Below are positions 24,451 to 31,243 of a DNA stretch of 54,843 bases, in pieces. Origin of the DNA: a virus; the IMG/VR virus record IMGVR_UViG_3300030110_001231, positions 1 to 54,843 of that record; one strand, written 5' to 3'. Every line of letters starts with the position of its first letter. Within the stretch, counting starts at the first letter, position 1. The notes below the pieces were generated by a model, which was given only the letters and a program-made list of their open reading frames with translations, was not told the origin of the DNA and did no database searches. The translations under genes were made by a program, and so were the position numbers.

Positions 24451-24476
24451 TTGGTATTTAGTTTAGATATTATAAT
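24451..24476 (+). promoter_or_regulatory. Rightward promoter with perfect -10
   Basis: A perfect TATAAT at 24471-24476. The -35 is poor: TTGGTA at 14 bases or TTCTTG at 17 bases. Predicted +1 is 24483, at the start of the 13-bp inverted repeat 24482-24539. Confidence 0.5.
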
Positions 24477-24481
24477 AACTT

Positions 24482-24539
24482 ATACACTATTCTAGGGCAT
24501 TCTATATTTCCTTCCCTTATCAGCTTTAGAATAGTGTAT
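24482..24539 (+). promoter_or_regulatory. 5' leader hairpin, 13-bp perfect stem
   Basis: ATACACTATTCTA (24482-24494) pairs with TAGAATAGTGTAT (24527-24539) around a 32-base loop. It ends immediately before the AACAAAGGAGA ribosome binding site of the first small early gene, and starts at the predicted +1. Confidence 0.65.
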
Positions 24540-24557
24540 TAACAAAGGAGATATATT

Positions 24558-24875
24558 ATGGGAACTGTAATAAAGTCAACAGCTAGTAAGAACATAGGTC
24601 TTAAGAGAAGTTGGGGTGGAGAACAATATAAAGGTCAAACGGTCAGTATTGTTAATCGTAAAAACAAGTTCAATAAAATATTAAAGTCTGGAAAACCTAA
24701 GCATCCATATGAGGATATATTCATTGACGATGCATTAAGAATAAACAGACATCAAGCAAAGTTTCTTATTAAAATCCTTAGAACTAAACTTGTCAGCAAG
24801 AAGTTAGCTGCTGATTTAGAGAAATGGGTTAAAGGTAAGGAAGAACCAGACTACTCAGTGAAGTGGTTAGGATAA
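24558..24875 (+). CDS. Hypothetical early protein
   Basis: A 105-aa basic protein: MGTVIKSTASKNIGLKRSWG, then RKNKFNKILKSGKPKHPYED and a helical DALRINRHQAKFLIKILRTK. It has the operon-typical AAAGGAGATATATT before ATG. First of a run of small early genes behind a hairpin leader. No family recognised. Confidence 0.55.
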   Translation: MGTVIKSTASKNIGLKRSWGGEQYKGQTVSIVNRKNKFNKILKSGKPKHPYEDIFIDDALRINRHQAKFLIKILRTKLVSKKLAADLEKWVKGKEEPDYSVKWLG

Positions 24876-24899
24876 TATAAACTTAACAAAGGAGATAAC

Positions 24900-25175
24900 A
24901 TGACTAATTTAATTATGGTTCGTAAAGACTTTGAAGCATTAGCATCTAATTGGATTGACGATGAAGAGAGATATTACTCAGAAAGTTGTCACGATATTAT
25001 GGCTGATGTTAGTTACAAAAACTGTGAGTATCATGAGAAACTTGTCAAAGGAGAGATAGAACCTTTTGAAATTCCCACAAGTAAGTTAGCCGATGGATAC
25101 GATTATACTCATCTTAGACATCTAGAGGATTACTTTAGCCAAGAACAATTCTATAACAAAGGAGATATATTATGA
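24900..25175 (+). CDS. Hypothetical early protein
   Basis: A 91-aa acidic protein rich in Tyr, Asp and His (NWIDDEERYYSESCHDIMAD, GYDYTHLRHLEDYFSQEQF). Ribosome site AAAGGAGATAAC. Its final codons contain the ribosome site of the next gene, which starts in an ATGA overlap. Function unknown. Confidence 0.5.
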   Translation: MTNLIMVRKDFEALASNWIDDEERYYSESCHDIMADVSYKNCEYHEKLVKGEIEPFEIPTSKLADGYDYTHLRHLEDYFSQEQFYNKGDIL

Positions 25176-25444
25176 GTAGATGTTTAGACGACATCTTTGA
25201 TATTCAAGATGCAATTGTAGTGCTAGAAAAACTTGAATTAGATAGTCCAGTACACCACGAAGAACATACTGAAGAAACTAGAAAATCAAAATTTAGAGTG
25301 TTGTTTGATTTATATGACCAACTAGAGTCACATATAGAACACGACATTGAACACTATACTAAGTCAGAGATTAAGAAACTGTATCATCAAAGGTTTATTG
25401 ATAAATACGATATATTAGACAAAACAGAACAAGGAGATAACTAA
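25172..25444 (+). CDS. Hypothetical early protein
   Basis: A 90-aa acidic helical protein: MSRCLDDIFDIQDAIVVLEK and YDQLESHIEHDIEHYTKSEI. His/Glu-rich. Overlaps the previous stop (ATGA) and the next start (TAATG). Function unknown. Confidence 0.5.
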   Translation: MSRCLDDIFDIQDAIVVLEKLELDSPVHHEEHTEETRKSKFRVLFDLYDQLESHIEHDIEHYTKSEIKKLYHQRFIDKYDILDKTEQGDN

Positions 25445-25620
25445 TGGATATTCAAAGAGAAAGACTAATAACTAAAGTACTAGAGCAACCACTTGAAGAG
25501 TTGCTTAGACAGTTAGATACTAATGAAGTTCAAGTATTATTCATATACATCAATAAGGTAGTAGATAAGAAAATGAAAGACCGATTTGATAAAGATATGG
25601 CTAAACTTAAACAAATATAA
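25444..25620 (+). CDS. Small helical early protein, 58 aa
   Basis: Frame from ATG 25444 to TAA 25618-25620: MDIQRERLITKVLEQPLEEL, then LRQLDTNEVQVLFIYINKVV. It has AAGGAGATAACTA upstream. Its length and helix pattern resemble the 54-aa product of 26730-26894 (LDETYEQSVDELKNWL), so the two may be distant paralogues. Function unknown. Confidence 0.6.
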   Translation: MDIQRERLITKVLEQPLEELLRQLDTNEVQVLFIYINKVVDKKMKDRFDKDMAKLKQI

Positions 25621-25633
25621 GGAGATAATGACG

Positions 25634-26323
25634 ATGTTGACTGAAAATAAAATACTCTACTATCTCAAACACGAGGTAGTAGATTACAAAAACCTAACAG
25701 TTAAGGAACTTAAACAACTGAGGAAGTTGGTATGGACTTTGACATCTAAGATGCCGTGTCCTAGTCTATCAATATCAGCTTTTCTATGTAGAGTTGGAGA
25801 CAAGCTATCCAAGATTAAGGATAGTGTTTGTTATTTTTGCTATGCTAGACGAGGCTTTTACCACATGCCTAATGTCAAAGCAAAGCACCAACAGATGCTA
25901 GAGTTTATGGAATCTAAATACTTTGTTGATGTTATGGTGCAACTCAACTCAGAACTATCATTCTTTAGATGGTTTGATAGTGGTGATATTCAGAGTCTAG
26001 ATATGGCAAAAGATATCTTAGACATCTGTGAACAAACACCAAACTGCAAGTATTGGATACCAACTAAAGAGTACAAAGATTGGAAGACTATATTAAAATC
26101 TAGGTCTTTACCTAGTAATGTTGCTCTTAGGTTTTCAACACCAATGAACGACACACCACCACTAGACAAAGCACCACTAACTACAACTGTCTTTACATCT
26201 GAGGATAGTTTAGGTGCAGTTGGTGTCAAGTGTGGTGCTAGTTACAAAGACAAGTATGAATGTGGCGACTGTCGTGCTTGTTGGGATACTAATATCAACA
26301 ATGTCGCTTATGCTAAACACTAA
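25634..26323 (+). CDS. GP88-like Cys-rich phage protein
   Basis: A 229-aa protein from ATG 25634 (AAGGAG 9 bases upstream; an ATG at 25628 is too close). It has MPCPSLSISAFLCRVGDKLS, SVCYFCYARRGFYHMPNVK, FFRWFDSGDIQSLDM, YWIPTKEYKDWK and a C-terminal KYECGDCRACWDT. This order is that of the phage family I know as gene product 88 (GP88). Clustered cysteines (CYFC and CGDCRAC) suggest a metal or Fe-S site. The biochemical role is not known to me. Confidence 0.7.
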   Translation: MLTENKILYYLKHEVVDYKNLTVKELKQLRKLVWTLTSKMPCPSLSISAFLCRVGDKLSKIKDSVCYFCYARRGFYHMPNVKAKHQQMLEFMESKYFVDVMVQLNSELSFFRWFDSGDIQSLDMAKDILDICEQTPNCKYWIPTKEYKDWKTILKSRSLPSNVALRFSTPMNDTPPLDKAPLTTTVFTSEDSLGAVGVKCGASYKDKYECGDCRACWDTNINNVAYAKH

Positions 26324-26338
26324 CAAAGGAGATAACTA

Positions 26339-26758
26339 ATGCCAAAGGTAGCAATTTATAGAAACTTACAAAAGAACTGTTTGTCTATTCAATCTAGAGA
26401 ACAAGTTAGTTACGGATTAATTATCGGTTATTGTAAATCGATATTCCTTAAACGATCTAAGTTTGTTGTTAGAGAAAAAGGTAGACTAAGAGTTCTTAAA
26501 GAGGGTAGAAAGAATGTCCATGCTTTTATAGTAGGGGAATGCCCTAGCTTAAAGCAATGGAGTTGGCTAAGAGATATCAAGATGGGTGGTAACCCTACGA
26601 CTAAAGTATTCTACAACCCTTACAAATATTCAACCTTTGTGGATAAGGATGGCAACCCAGTCCATAAAGCAAGAGCCGTACTGGTTAATACTAACTACAT
26701 TGATGCCGATATTACAAAGGAGATAACTAATGACTACTACTCAAGAAATAAGATCTAA
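26339..26758 (+). CDS. Conserved phage hypothetical protein
   Basis: A 139-aa protein with a pattern seen in many unrelated phages: VAIYRNLQKNCLSIQSREQ at the N-terminus, then SKFVVREKGRLRVLKEGRKN and VHAFIVGECPSLK, followed by a basic, Tyr/Asn-rich end. It directly follows the GP88-like gene, with AAAGGAGATAACTA before ATG. Function unknown. Confidence 0.6.
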   Translation: MPKVAIYRNLQKNCLSIQSREQVSYGLIIGYCKSIFLKRSKFVVREKGRLRVLKEGRKNVHAFIVGECPSLKQWSWLRDIKMGGNPTTKVFYNPYKYSTFVDKDGNPVHKARAVLVNTNYIDADITKEITNDYYSRNKI

Positions 26759-26894
26759 AATATTAGATGAGACATATGAACAATCAGTTGATGAGTTAAA
26801 GAATTGGCTACTAGACTCTTCTGACCATCAAGAACTTGTTAGACTTGTCAATGAAGTGGTACGAGTAAAGTTTATAGCAAGGGAGAAAGACTAA
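26730..26894 (+). CDS. Small helical early protein, 54 aa
   Basis: Frame from ATG 26730 to TAA 26892-26894: MTTTQEIRSKILDETYEQSV, then DELKNWLLDSSDHQELVRLV. Ribosome site AAAGGAGATAACTA lies in the end of the upstream gene, which it overlaps by 29 bases. Similar in shape to 25444-25620. Function unknown. Confidence 0.6.
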   Translation: MTTTQEIRSKILDETYEQSVDELKNWLLDSSDHQELVRLVNEVVRVKFIAREKD

Positions 26895-27094
26895 TGAAAC
26901 TAGAAGCATTTAAGATAGCATATCTATCTAACATATTAAAAAAATTCTGCACTAATGAAAGCCTACCTTTTATGAGTGCCGATGACTTATTACACGACCC
27001 AACAATAACTAAGACACCACTACAAACTAAGTGGTTGCAGTATTATTGTGAGTGGTGGAATGAGTGTATTATTAACCCACAAACAAAGGAGTAA
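26894..27094 (+). CDS. Hypothetical early protein
   Basis: A 66-aa protein: MKLEAFKIAYLSNILKKFCT, then LPFMSADDLLHDPTITKTPL and a Trp-rich end (YYCEWWNECI). The FMSADDLL...L..KWLQYY pattern suggests a small globular helical fold. Starts at the TAATG of the previous gene. Function unknown. Confidence 0.5.
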   Translation: MKLEAFKIAYLSNILKKFCTNESLPFMSADDLLHDPTITKTPLQTKWLQYYCEWWNECIINPQTKE

Positions 27095-27097
27095 ATC

Positions 27098-27490
27098 ATG
27101 GGTTTTGAACGACAAGAACTAAGAAAACTTAGAGAAACATTACAACAAGTAATTGATGGTACATTTACCTACAATGAAAGACATGGAGTCGGAGACTTCC
27201 TTAGTAATTATAAACTTGATATTGGTAACTGTAGCTACAACGACTCGAAAGCTACGTTCAAACTTGAAGTAACTATCAAGGGTGCTAAGAGTGAAGAGAG
27301 AGTAGAACTTGAAAAGAATGCAGACTACTTTGGACTTGACCTTGATAAGGATCATCCAGAGTGGATACTTGTAGGTTACAATCGTAAAGCTAGAGGATAT
27401 CCAGTACTAATGAAAAAGAAAAGCAATGGTAAGACTTACAAGTTTACTCTTGAGAGTGCTAAACAAATGTTCAAAAAGGAGGTAGCATAA
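27098..27490 (+). CDS. Conserved phage hypothetical protein
   Basis: A 130-aa protein. The middle resembles a widespread small phage family: NDSKATFKLEVTIKGAKSEE, a LDLDKDHPEWILVGYNRKAR strand region and KTYKFTLESAKQMF at the end. AAAGGAG precedes the ATG. Function unknown. Confidence 0.55.
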   Translation: MGFERQELRKLRETLQQVIDGTFTYNERHGVGDFLSNYKLDIGNCSYNDSKATFKLEVTIKGAKSEERVELEKNADYFGLDLDKDHPEWILVGYNRKARGYPVLMKKKSNGKTYKFTLESAKQMFKKEVA

Positions 27491-27738
27491 TGGAACTAGA
27501 AACACTAGGCAATAAGGTGTCAGATATATTTGATGCCATCGGTCGAATAGAAATGAAGTTACAAGACATTGATGACAGAGTAAATGAACTGTACTCTAAG
27601 GTCAACGATGGTCAGACAGAGATCAGAGATGAGATTCACGATGTCTATGTGACTTGCGATGGTATAGATTCCGAAGTGAAAAACATTGAGGGATACTGTT
27701 CATCTATCAACTCGAACATCGACCAACTGAAAGACTGA
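27490..27738 (+). CDS. Coiled-coil protein
   Basis: An 82-aa acidic, all-helical protein with heptad spacing (IGRIEMKLQDIDDRVNELYS, IRDEIHDVYVTCDGIDSEV). Probably oligomeric. Last gene before the promoter/hairpin unit at 27739-27851. Function unknown. Confidence 0.55.
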   Translation: MELETLGNKVSDIFDAIGRIEMKLQDIDDRVNELYSKVNDGQTEIRDEIHDVYVTCDGIDSEVKNIEGYCSSINSNIDQLKD

Positions 27739-27766
27739 TTGACTTTCGCTAGATTAATTATATCAT
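27739..27766 (+). promoter_or_regulatory. Rightward sigma70-like promoter
   Basis: TTGACT (27739-27744), 16-base spacer, TATCAT (27761-27766): 5 of 6 matches in both boxes. Predicted +1 27773 lies in the 5' arm of the large hairpin 27766-27833. Confidence 0.65.
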
Positions 27767-27851
27767 AGTTAGTCTAGTGGGGTAGTGTCCTTTTTTATAT
27801 ATCCTTTGTGGCACTATCCCACTAGCCTAACTATAACTCGGTGATAGTTAG
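27766..27851 (+). promoter_or_regulatory. Leader with two mutually exclusive hairpins
   Basis: 27766-27790 is complementary to 27810-27833 with two mismatches or wobbles and one bulge; TTTTTT lies in the loop. CTAACTAT (27827-27834) can instead pair perfectly with ATAGTTAG (27844-27851). Transcripts starting at 27773 lack the TAGTTAG partner, whereas read-through transcripts contain it, so folding could depend on RNA origin. The ribosome site AAAAGGAG of the next gene starts 18 bases after it. Confidence 0.6.
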
Positions 27852-27885
27852 GTGGTATAACCCACACCGAAAAGGAGACGACACT

Positions 27886-28215
27886 ATGTCACACATAGGA
27901 AACGATGCTTGGTATGAGCAACAACAAGATACTTTCTTAGAGGATTATGGTTCTTTAATCAATGTTCTACAAGAGTATCATCAAGTTATGGCGAATCAAT
28001 CTGATAAGTCAGAGAATGAGATATCATTTGAAGTTATTAGGGTAGCTTGTAAGCTATTTCCTAAATGGAAAAAGCTTTTACCAACTGACATACTTGAGAA
28101 AGCTATGGACTTTTACGATGACTACTTAGAATCTGGTGGTTTTCATAATGGTAAATATAAATCCGAAGAGGGAGAAGAGATTCTTCCTAGCTACTTCGAA
28201 CCAAGGGATGTTTAG
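27886..28215 (+). CDS. Hypothetical early protein
   Basis: A 109-aa acidic protein from ATG 27886 (MSHIGNDAWYEQQQDTFLED), with AAAAGGAGACGACACT upstream; a GTG further 5' lies in the hairpin and is not used. Helical, with RVACKLFPKWKKLLPTDILE in the middle. First gene after the structured leader. Function unknown. Confidence 0.55.
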   Translation: MSHIGNDAWYEQQQDTFLEDYGSLINVLQEYHQVMANQSDKSENEISFEVIRVACKLFPKWKKLLPTDILEKAMDFYDDYLESGGFHNGKYKSEEGEEILPSYFEPRDV

Positions 28216-28217
28216 AT

Positions 28218-28307
28218 ATGTATAAATTACTCGGTGCATTTGCACTCTATGGTTTTGTAATATTAATTATCTTTCATATACTTTTATGGTTCACAACAAA
28301 CTTTTAA
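28218..28307 (+). CDS. Single-span micro-membrane protein, 29 aa
   Basis: Frame from ATG 28218 to TAA 28305-28307: MYKLLGAFALYGFVILIIFH, then ILLWFTTNF. Almost entirely one hydrophobic helix. It starts 2 bases after the previous stop. Ribosome site weak (AAGGGA, 11 bases upstream). Comparable to 41240-41329. Confidence 0.5.
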   Translation: MYKLLGAFALYGFVILIIFHILLWFTTNF

Positions 28308-28316
28308 GGAGACACT

Positions 28317-28649
28317 ATGCCAATTAGAAAATGGAATAAACTTCATGTCGTAACCCACAACGATATGTATCTAGTATCCGTAGGTGCTAGTCTATTAGGT
28401 GAGATAACTGAGTCATACGATAACCTACTTCGTATGCTTGGCACACCTAGAGATGAGAACACTAAGTGGGTGAGTTGGGGTTTACAGTTTGATACAAACC
28501 TCAGCTCTGTAATTACAATACATACACCAGACGAGGACAAACACATTGATGTTTGGGATCGTAAACGATGGTATGTGAGTGGTCACAATAAAACATACTA
28601 TAAAAATTTCTTAAACAAGTTACATCAATTTAGAAAGGACGCACTATGA
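28317..28649 (+). CDS. Hypothetical early protein
   Basis: A 110-aa basic protein (MPIRKWNKLHVVTHNDMYLV, IDVWDRKRWYVSGHNKTYYK) with alternating strands and a helical end. AAGGAG precedes the ATG. Overlaps the next gene by ATGA. Function unknown. Confidence 0.5.
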   Translation: MPIRKWNKLHVVTHNDMYLVSVGASLLGEITESYDNLLRMLGTPRDENTKWVSWGLQFDTNLSSVITIHTPDEDKHIDVWDRKRWYVSGHNKTYYKNFLNKLHQFRKDAL

Positions 28650-28978
28650 CAAAAGCTACAAGCTTTACACTCGAGCAACTAAACCAAAAGCAGCAAGAGG
28701 TACACAATCTTCAGATGCAATTGAAGAAGTGCATTAAAGAGCGAGATGCTCTTAAAGAAAAAGCACCTACTAGAATGTATCGTTATGTTGTAACTGAGAC
28801 TGTAGAAAGTGAACGATGGTTCGATGCTCACTCTGATGAGGATGCTCGACAACAATTACAACAAATGAAAGATGGTGCTATCGATTGGGACTTAGAACAA
28901 CACGATGCTGAAATGGTAGATGAAACATTATTCTACTGTCCAGATAGTGGTGAGGGTCACGAGGAGGTGAAGATATGA
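28646..28978 (+). CDS. Hypothetical early protein
   Basis: A 110-aa protein. An N-terminal coiled coil (LEQLNQKQQEVHNLQMQLKK) is followed by a small domain (YRYVVTETVESERWFDAHSD, EDARQQLQQMKDG). The second half resembles the short phage domains that start with a YxVTxxV strand and end DEA. It overlaps both neighbours by 4 bases. Function unknown. Confidence 0.5.
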   Translation: MTKATSFTLEQLNQKQQEVHNLQMQLKKCIKERDALKEKAPTRMYRYVVTETVESERWFDAHSDEDARQQLQQMKDGAIDWDLEQHDAEMVDETLFYCPDSGEGHEEVKI

Positions 28979-29196
28979 GTATTGTACCAACGAAACAAGA
29001 CTTAAGGTGGGCAAGTAGTCACTACCTATGTGAAACTTTACCATCAGACTATGACGAATGGTCTGATAAAAAACTTGATAAGTTTATTGAAGATAATGCT
29101 TGGGAGTTTTTCGAATATGCAGACCCTAAATTTATATGGGAACAAATTGAATCACTTGCTTGGAGTATGAGACAATACCTAAAGGAGGGCATATGA
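28975..29196 (+). CDS. Hypothetical early protein
   Basis: A 73-aa acidic, Trp-rich protein (SSHYLCETLPSDYDEWSDKK, AWEFFEYADPKFIWEQIESL). Its final codons hold the AAAGGAGGG site of the methyltransferase gene, which starts in an ATGA overlap. Function unknown. Confidence 0.5.
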   Translation: MSIVPTKQDLRWASSHYLCETLPSDYDEWSDKKLDKFIEDNAWEFFEYADPKFIWEQIESLAWSMRQYLKEGI

Positions 29197-30146
29197 AACA
29201 TAAACTATTAGATTTATTTTCTGGCATCGGTGGGTTCTCTCTTGGTGCAGAGGCTAACGGCATACCAACTGTAGCCTTTGTAGAGAAAGACCCATTCTGT
29301 CAGAAAGTATTACGTAAACATTGGAGTAACACACCAATCATATCTGATATTAGAACAGTGAAAGGAGAAGATTATGAAACAGATGGAGTTACAATTGTCA
29401 GTGGAGGATTCCCATGCCAACCATTCAGTCAAGCTGGAAAAAGAAAAGGGACAGATGACGACAGATATCTCTGGGATGAAACTCTTAGAGTCGTTACCGA
29501 AACAAAACCAAGGTGGTTTATTGGAGAAAATGTTGACGGACTTGTTAACATCCAAGACGGCATGGTACTCAGACAAGTGCAAGATGACTTGGAAAAAGAG
29601 GGTTTCAAAGTCCAATGTCTTGTTGTTCCAGCTTCAAGCATCGGTGCTTGGCACCAAAGAAAAAGAGTCTGGATCATTGGACACAATGTATCCAACACCA
29701 TCGGCGAGTTGTCAGATGGATGTAGTGGCACCACCAGACACAGTGAATCAGAACTCAAAGGGATGGTCAGTGACGAGGCTAAAAACTGGAACAAAGTTTG
29801 GAGCGAAACTGAACGATGTGATCAACAAACTGGATCACGAGGGAATGTATCCGACACCACTGTCAAGGGATTGGAAAGACATGGGTCACAATCCTCTGAC
29901 TTGCAAGAGTCCAAGGAGAGACAAGACAGTTCCGACCGAGGTTCTCAAGGACAACATACATGGTGGCAAACTGAATCCAAACTTCGTGGAGTTCCTCATG
30001 GGATATCCTACGAACTGGACAAAGATAGAGCCAATCGAATAAAGGCACTCGGTAATTCCATAGTGCCACAGATTGCCTATCAATTATTTAAATCAATAGT
30101 AACTGTAACAAAGGAGGACAATCATGAGCAAGTCTATTGGTGCTGA
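29193..30146 (+). CDS. dcm: DNA (cytosine-5) methyltransferase
   Basis: A 317-aa protein from ATG 29193 with AAAGGAGGG upstream. It has the C5-methyltransferase motifs in order: I LLDLFSGIGGFSLGAE (residues 5-20), IV VSGGFPCQPFSQAG with catalytic Cys75, VI GENVDGL, VIII ASSIGAWHQRKRVWIIGH, and IX/X ANRIKALGNSIVPQIAYQLF at the C-terminus. The recognition region is Ser/Glu/Gln-rich with VSNT and VSDT repeats. It probably protects phage DNA from host restriction. Residues from about 60 onward overlap a second coding-like frame (29374-30042). Confidence 0.85.
   Translation: MKHKLLDLFSGIGGFSLGAEANGIPTVAFVEKDPFCQKVLRKHWSNTPIISDIRTVKGEDYETDGVTIVSGGFPCQPFSQAGKRKGTDDDRYLWDETLRVVTETKPRWFIGENVDGLVNIQDGMVLRQVQDDLEKEGFKVQCLVVPASSIGAWHQRKRVWIIGHNVSNTIGELSDGCSGTTRHSESELKGMVSDEAKNWNKVWSETERCDQQTGSRGNVSDTTVKGLERHGSQSSDLQESKERQDSSDRGSQGQHTWWQTESKLRGVPHGISYELDKDRANRIKALGNSIVPQIAYQLFKSIVTVTKEDNHEQVYWC
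29374..30042 (+). CDS. Overlapping gene inside dcm, YPTP-repeat phage protein
   Basis: A 222-aa frame fully inside dcm (+1 frame), starting ATG 29374 with AAAGGAG ending 6-7 bases upstream. Its sequence resembles a family I recall from many phages: WYSDKCKMTWKKRVSKSNVL then LFQLQASVLGTKEKESG, MYPTPSASCQ, MYPTPLSRDWKDMG and GGKLNPNFVEFLMGYPTNWT. In the dcm frame the two YPTP segments read VSNT and VSDT. Either both frames are translated, or the familiar pattern is a by-product of conserved dcm codons. Function unknown. Confidence 0.55.
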   Translation: MKQMELQLSVEDSHANHSVKLEKEKGQMTTDISGMKLLESLPKQNQGGLLEKMLTDLLTSKTAWYSDKCKMTWKKRVSKSNVLLFQLQASVLGTKEKESGSLDTMYPTPSASCQMDVVAPPDTVNQNSKGWSVTRLKTGTKFGAKLNDVINKLDHEGMYPTPLSRDWKDMGHNPLTCKSPRRDKTVPTEVLKDNIHGGKLNPNFVEFLMGYPTNWTKIEPIE

Positions 30147-30309
30147 CCCAAGAATCATACATTGCGAACAAGCAATGAATGACTGCCGTCATCAAGCACG
30201 AATGTGTAGGGTTGATGGTAATACTAACGAGGCTATGTGGTATGAGACACAAGCCGAATACTACGAAGAAATGCTACTGCAAGGTAGAGAATATGAACCA
30301 CTATTTTAA
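30124..30309 (+). CDS. Hypothetical early protein
   Basis: A 61-aa protein: MSKSIGADPRIIHCEQAMND, a helical CRHQARMCRVDGNTNEAMWY and YYEEMLLQGREYE. AAAGGAGGACAATC precedes the ATG. Overlaps the end of dcm by 23 bases. Function unknown. Confidence 0.55.
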   Translation: MSKSIGADPRIIHCEQAMNDCRHQARMCRVDGNTNEAMWYETQAEYYEEMLLQGREYEPLF

Positions 30310-30320
30310 GGAGAACAATA

Positions 30321-30476
30321 ATGGATATAAAAAAAGTATACAGTAATAAAACTCTAAAAGACTTAGAGAAAGAATATGAACATCTGAACATATTTGATTT
30401 AGTAAAGATGAACTTCACATTAGAAGCACATCAATCGGCAGTTAAAAAACTAATCAAAAAAAATAGGAGTGCATAA
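30321..30476 (+). CDS. Small basic helical early protein, 51 aa
   Basis: Frame from ATG 30321 to TAA 30474-30476: MDIKKVYSNKTLKDLEKEYE, then HLNIFDLVKMNFTLEAHQSA and a Lys-rich end. AAGGAGAACAATA upstream. Starts and ends in tight register with neighbours (TAATG). Function unknown. Confidence 0.6.
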   Translation: MDIKKVYSNKTLKDLEKEYEHLNIFDLVKMNFTLEAHQSAVKKLIKKNRSA

Positions 30477-30688
30477 TGGATCCAGTATCTTTAATCATAG
30501 GTATAACAATGAACCTATACACGTTAAACAATATGGATTTCTTTCATCAACGATCTGCCAACAACAAGACTATGAACTGTCGTTGGGAGTATGTTGGTAA
30601 GAAAAAACCAGACCCACAGAACCCAAGCCTCACACTCTTGGGTGATGTGTATTATAAACAACACTGTGTGAAAAAGGAGACAGACTGA
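30476..30688 (+). CDS. Hypothetical early protein
   Basis: A 70-aa protein with a weakly hydrophobic N-terminus (MDPVSLIIGITMNLYTLNNM) and a C-terminal domain with two cysteines (CRWEYVGKKKPDPQ, YYKQHCVKKE). The order hydrophobic stretch, C-x-W-EYVG, C could be a small exported protein, but a signal peptide is not clear. Ribosome site AGGAG. Confidence 0.5.
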   Translation: MDPVSLIIGITMNLYTLNNMDFFHQRSANNKTMNCRWEYVGKKKPDPQNPSLTLLGDVYYKQHCVKKETD

Positions 30689-30957
30689 TGTTAAGTGAAC
30701 CAGAACAAATACCTAACGATGATGATGATTGTAATGGTGAGTATGAAAGAGAACTTGCCGAGAAAGAACTAATCAAAGTCATAACCAAACTTGAAAAGAA
30801 AATAACCGACAAACAGAACTTATTTGTTGGGGCGATGTGTACCTTGATGGATGCTTGTTATTTTCATGCACCGACGGACTCAAGTGCAGCACATTTAATA
30901 TTAACTACACATCAAAGAGTGCTAGAAGCAAGAAAGGAAGCGAGTGAAGATGACTAA
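30688..30957 (+). CDS. Hypothetical early protein
   Basis: An 89-aa acidic protein (EQIPNDDDDCNGEYERELAE, ITKLEKKITDKQNLFVGAMC, then HAPTDSSAAHLILTTHQRVL). Starts at the TGATG junction with the previous gene, with AAAGGAGACAG upstream. Function unknown. Confidence 0.5.
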   Translation: MLSEPEQIPNDDDDCNGEYERELAEKELIKVITKLEKKITDKQNLFVGAMCTLMDACYFHAPTDSSAAHLILTTHQRVLEARKEASEDD

Positions 30958-31243
30958 AGAACTGTTTGCTTTATATCTCACGTTCTCTAGTCCAACTGGA
31001 GATCAAGAGAGGTTTGTTCGAGGAGTGCCTAACTGTGAGAACCTACAACCAATCGTTGAACAAGAGTTTGAACGATTGAATATTAATCGAGATGGAATAA
31101 ACTTTGGACATATGTGTATCGGTTGGGAGTTCCATCTCATAAGACAACAAGCACAAGAACTGCAGCACAATAGATTAACGACACCACCACAACCACAAGT
31201 AACATCAAGACCTTGTGTTGTGCCAATAGAAAGGAGTGAGTAA
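30950..31243 (+). CDS. Hypothetical early protein
   Basis: A 97-aa protein from ATG 30950, preceded by AAAGGAAG; a GTG 6 bases earlier is less well spaced. It includes MTKELFALYLTFSSPTGDQE and HMCIGWEFHLIRQQAQELQH and a Pro/Gln-rich tail (TTPPQPQVTSRP). Function unknown. Confidence 0.5.
   Translation: MTKELFALYLTFSSPTGDQERFVRGVPNCENLQPIVEQEFERLNINRDGINFGHMCIGWEFHLIRQQAQELQHNRLTTPPQPQVTSRPCVVPIERSE

Larger units (their letters stand above)
23967..24557. other. 591-bp non-coding regulatory region
   Basis: No convincing gene on either strand. Contents: a leftward promoter with hairpin leader (24002-24053), a 30-bp tandem repeat (24102-24162), a very AT-rich tract with repeated ATCTAGATT and AAATCTAATTT words (about 24166-24240), a 17-base palindrome (TTTAGAAT-C-ATTCTAAA, 24273-24289), a small hairpin (TCCCT/AGGGA, 24301-24319) and a rightward promoter with hairpin leader (24451-24539). 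AT-richness plus repeats make it a candidate replication origin (inference). Confidence 0.6.

Noticed and set aside
29429-29794. Antisense gene inside dcm
   Set aside because: No ribosome site, no familiar motif, and opposite to a clearly translated gene; unlike the +1 frame at 29374.
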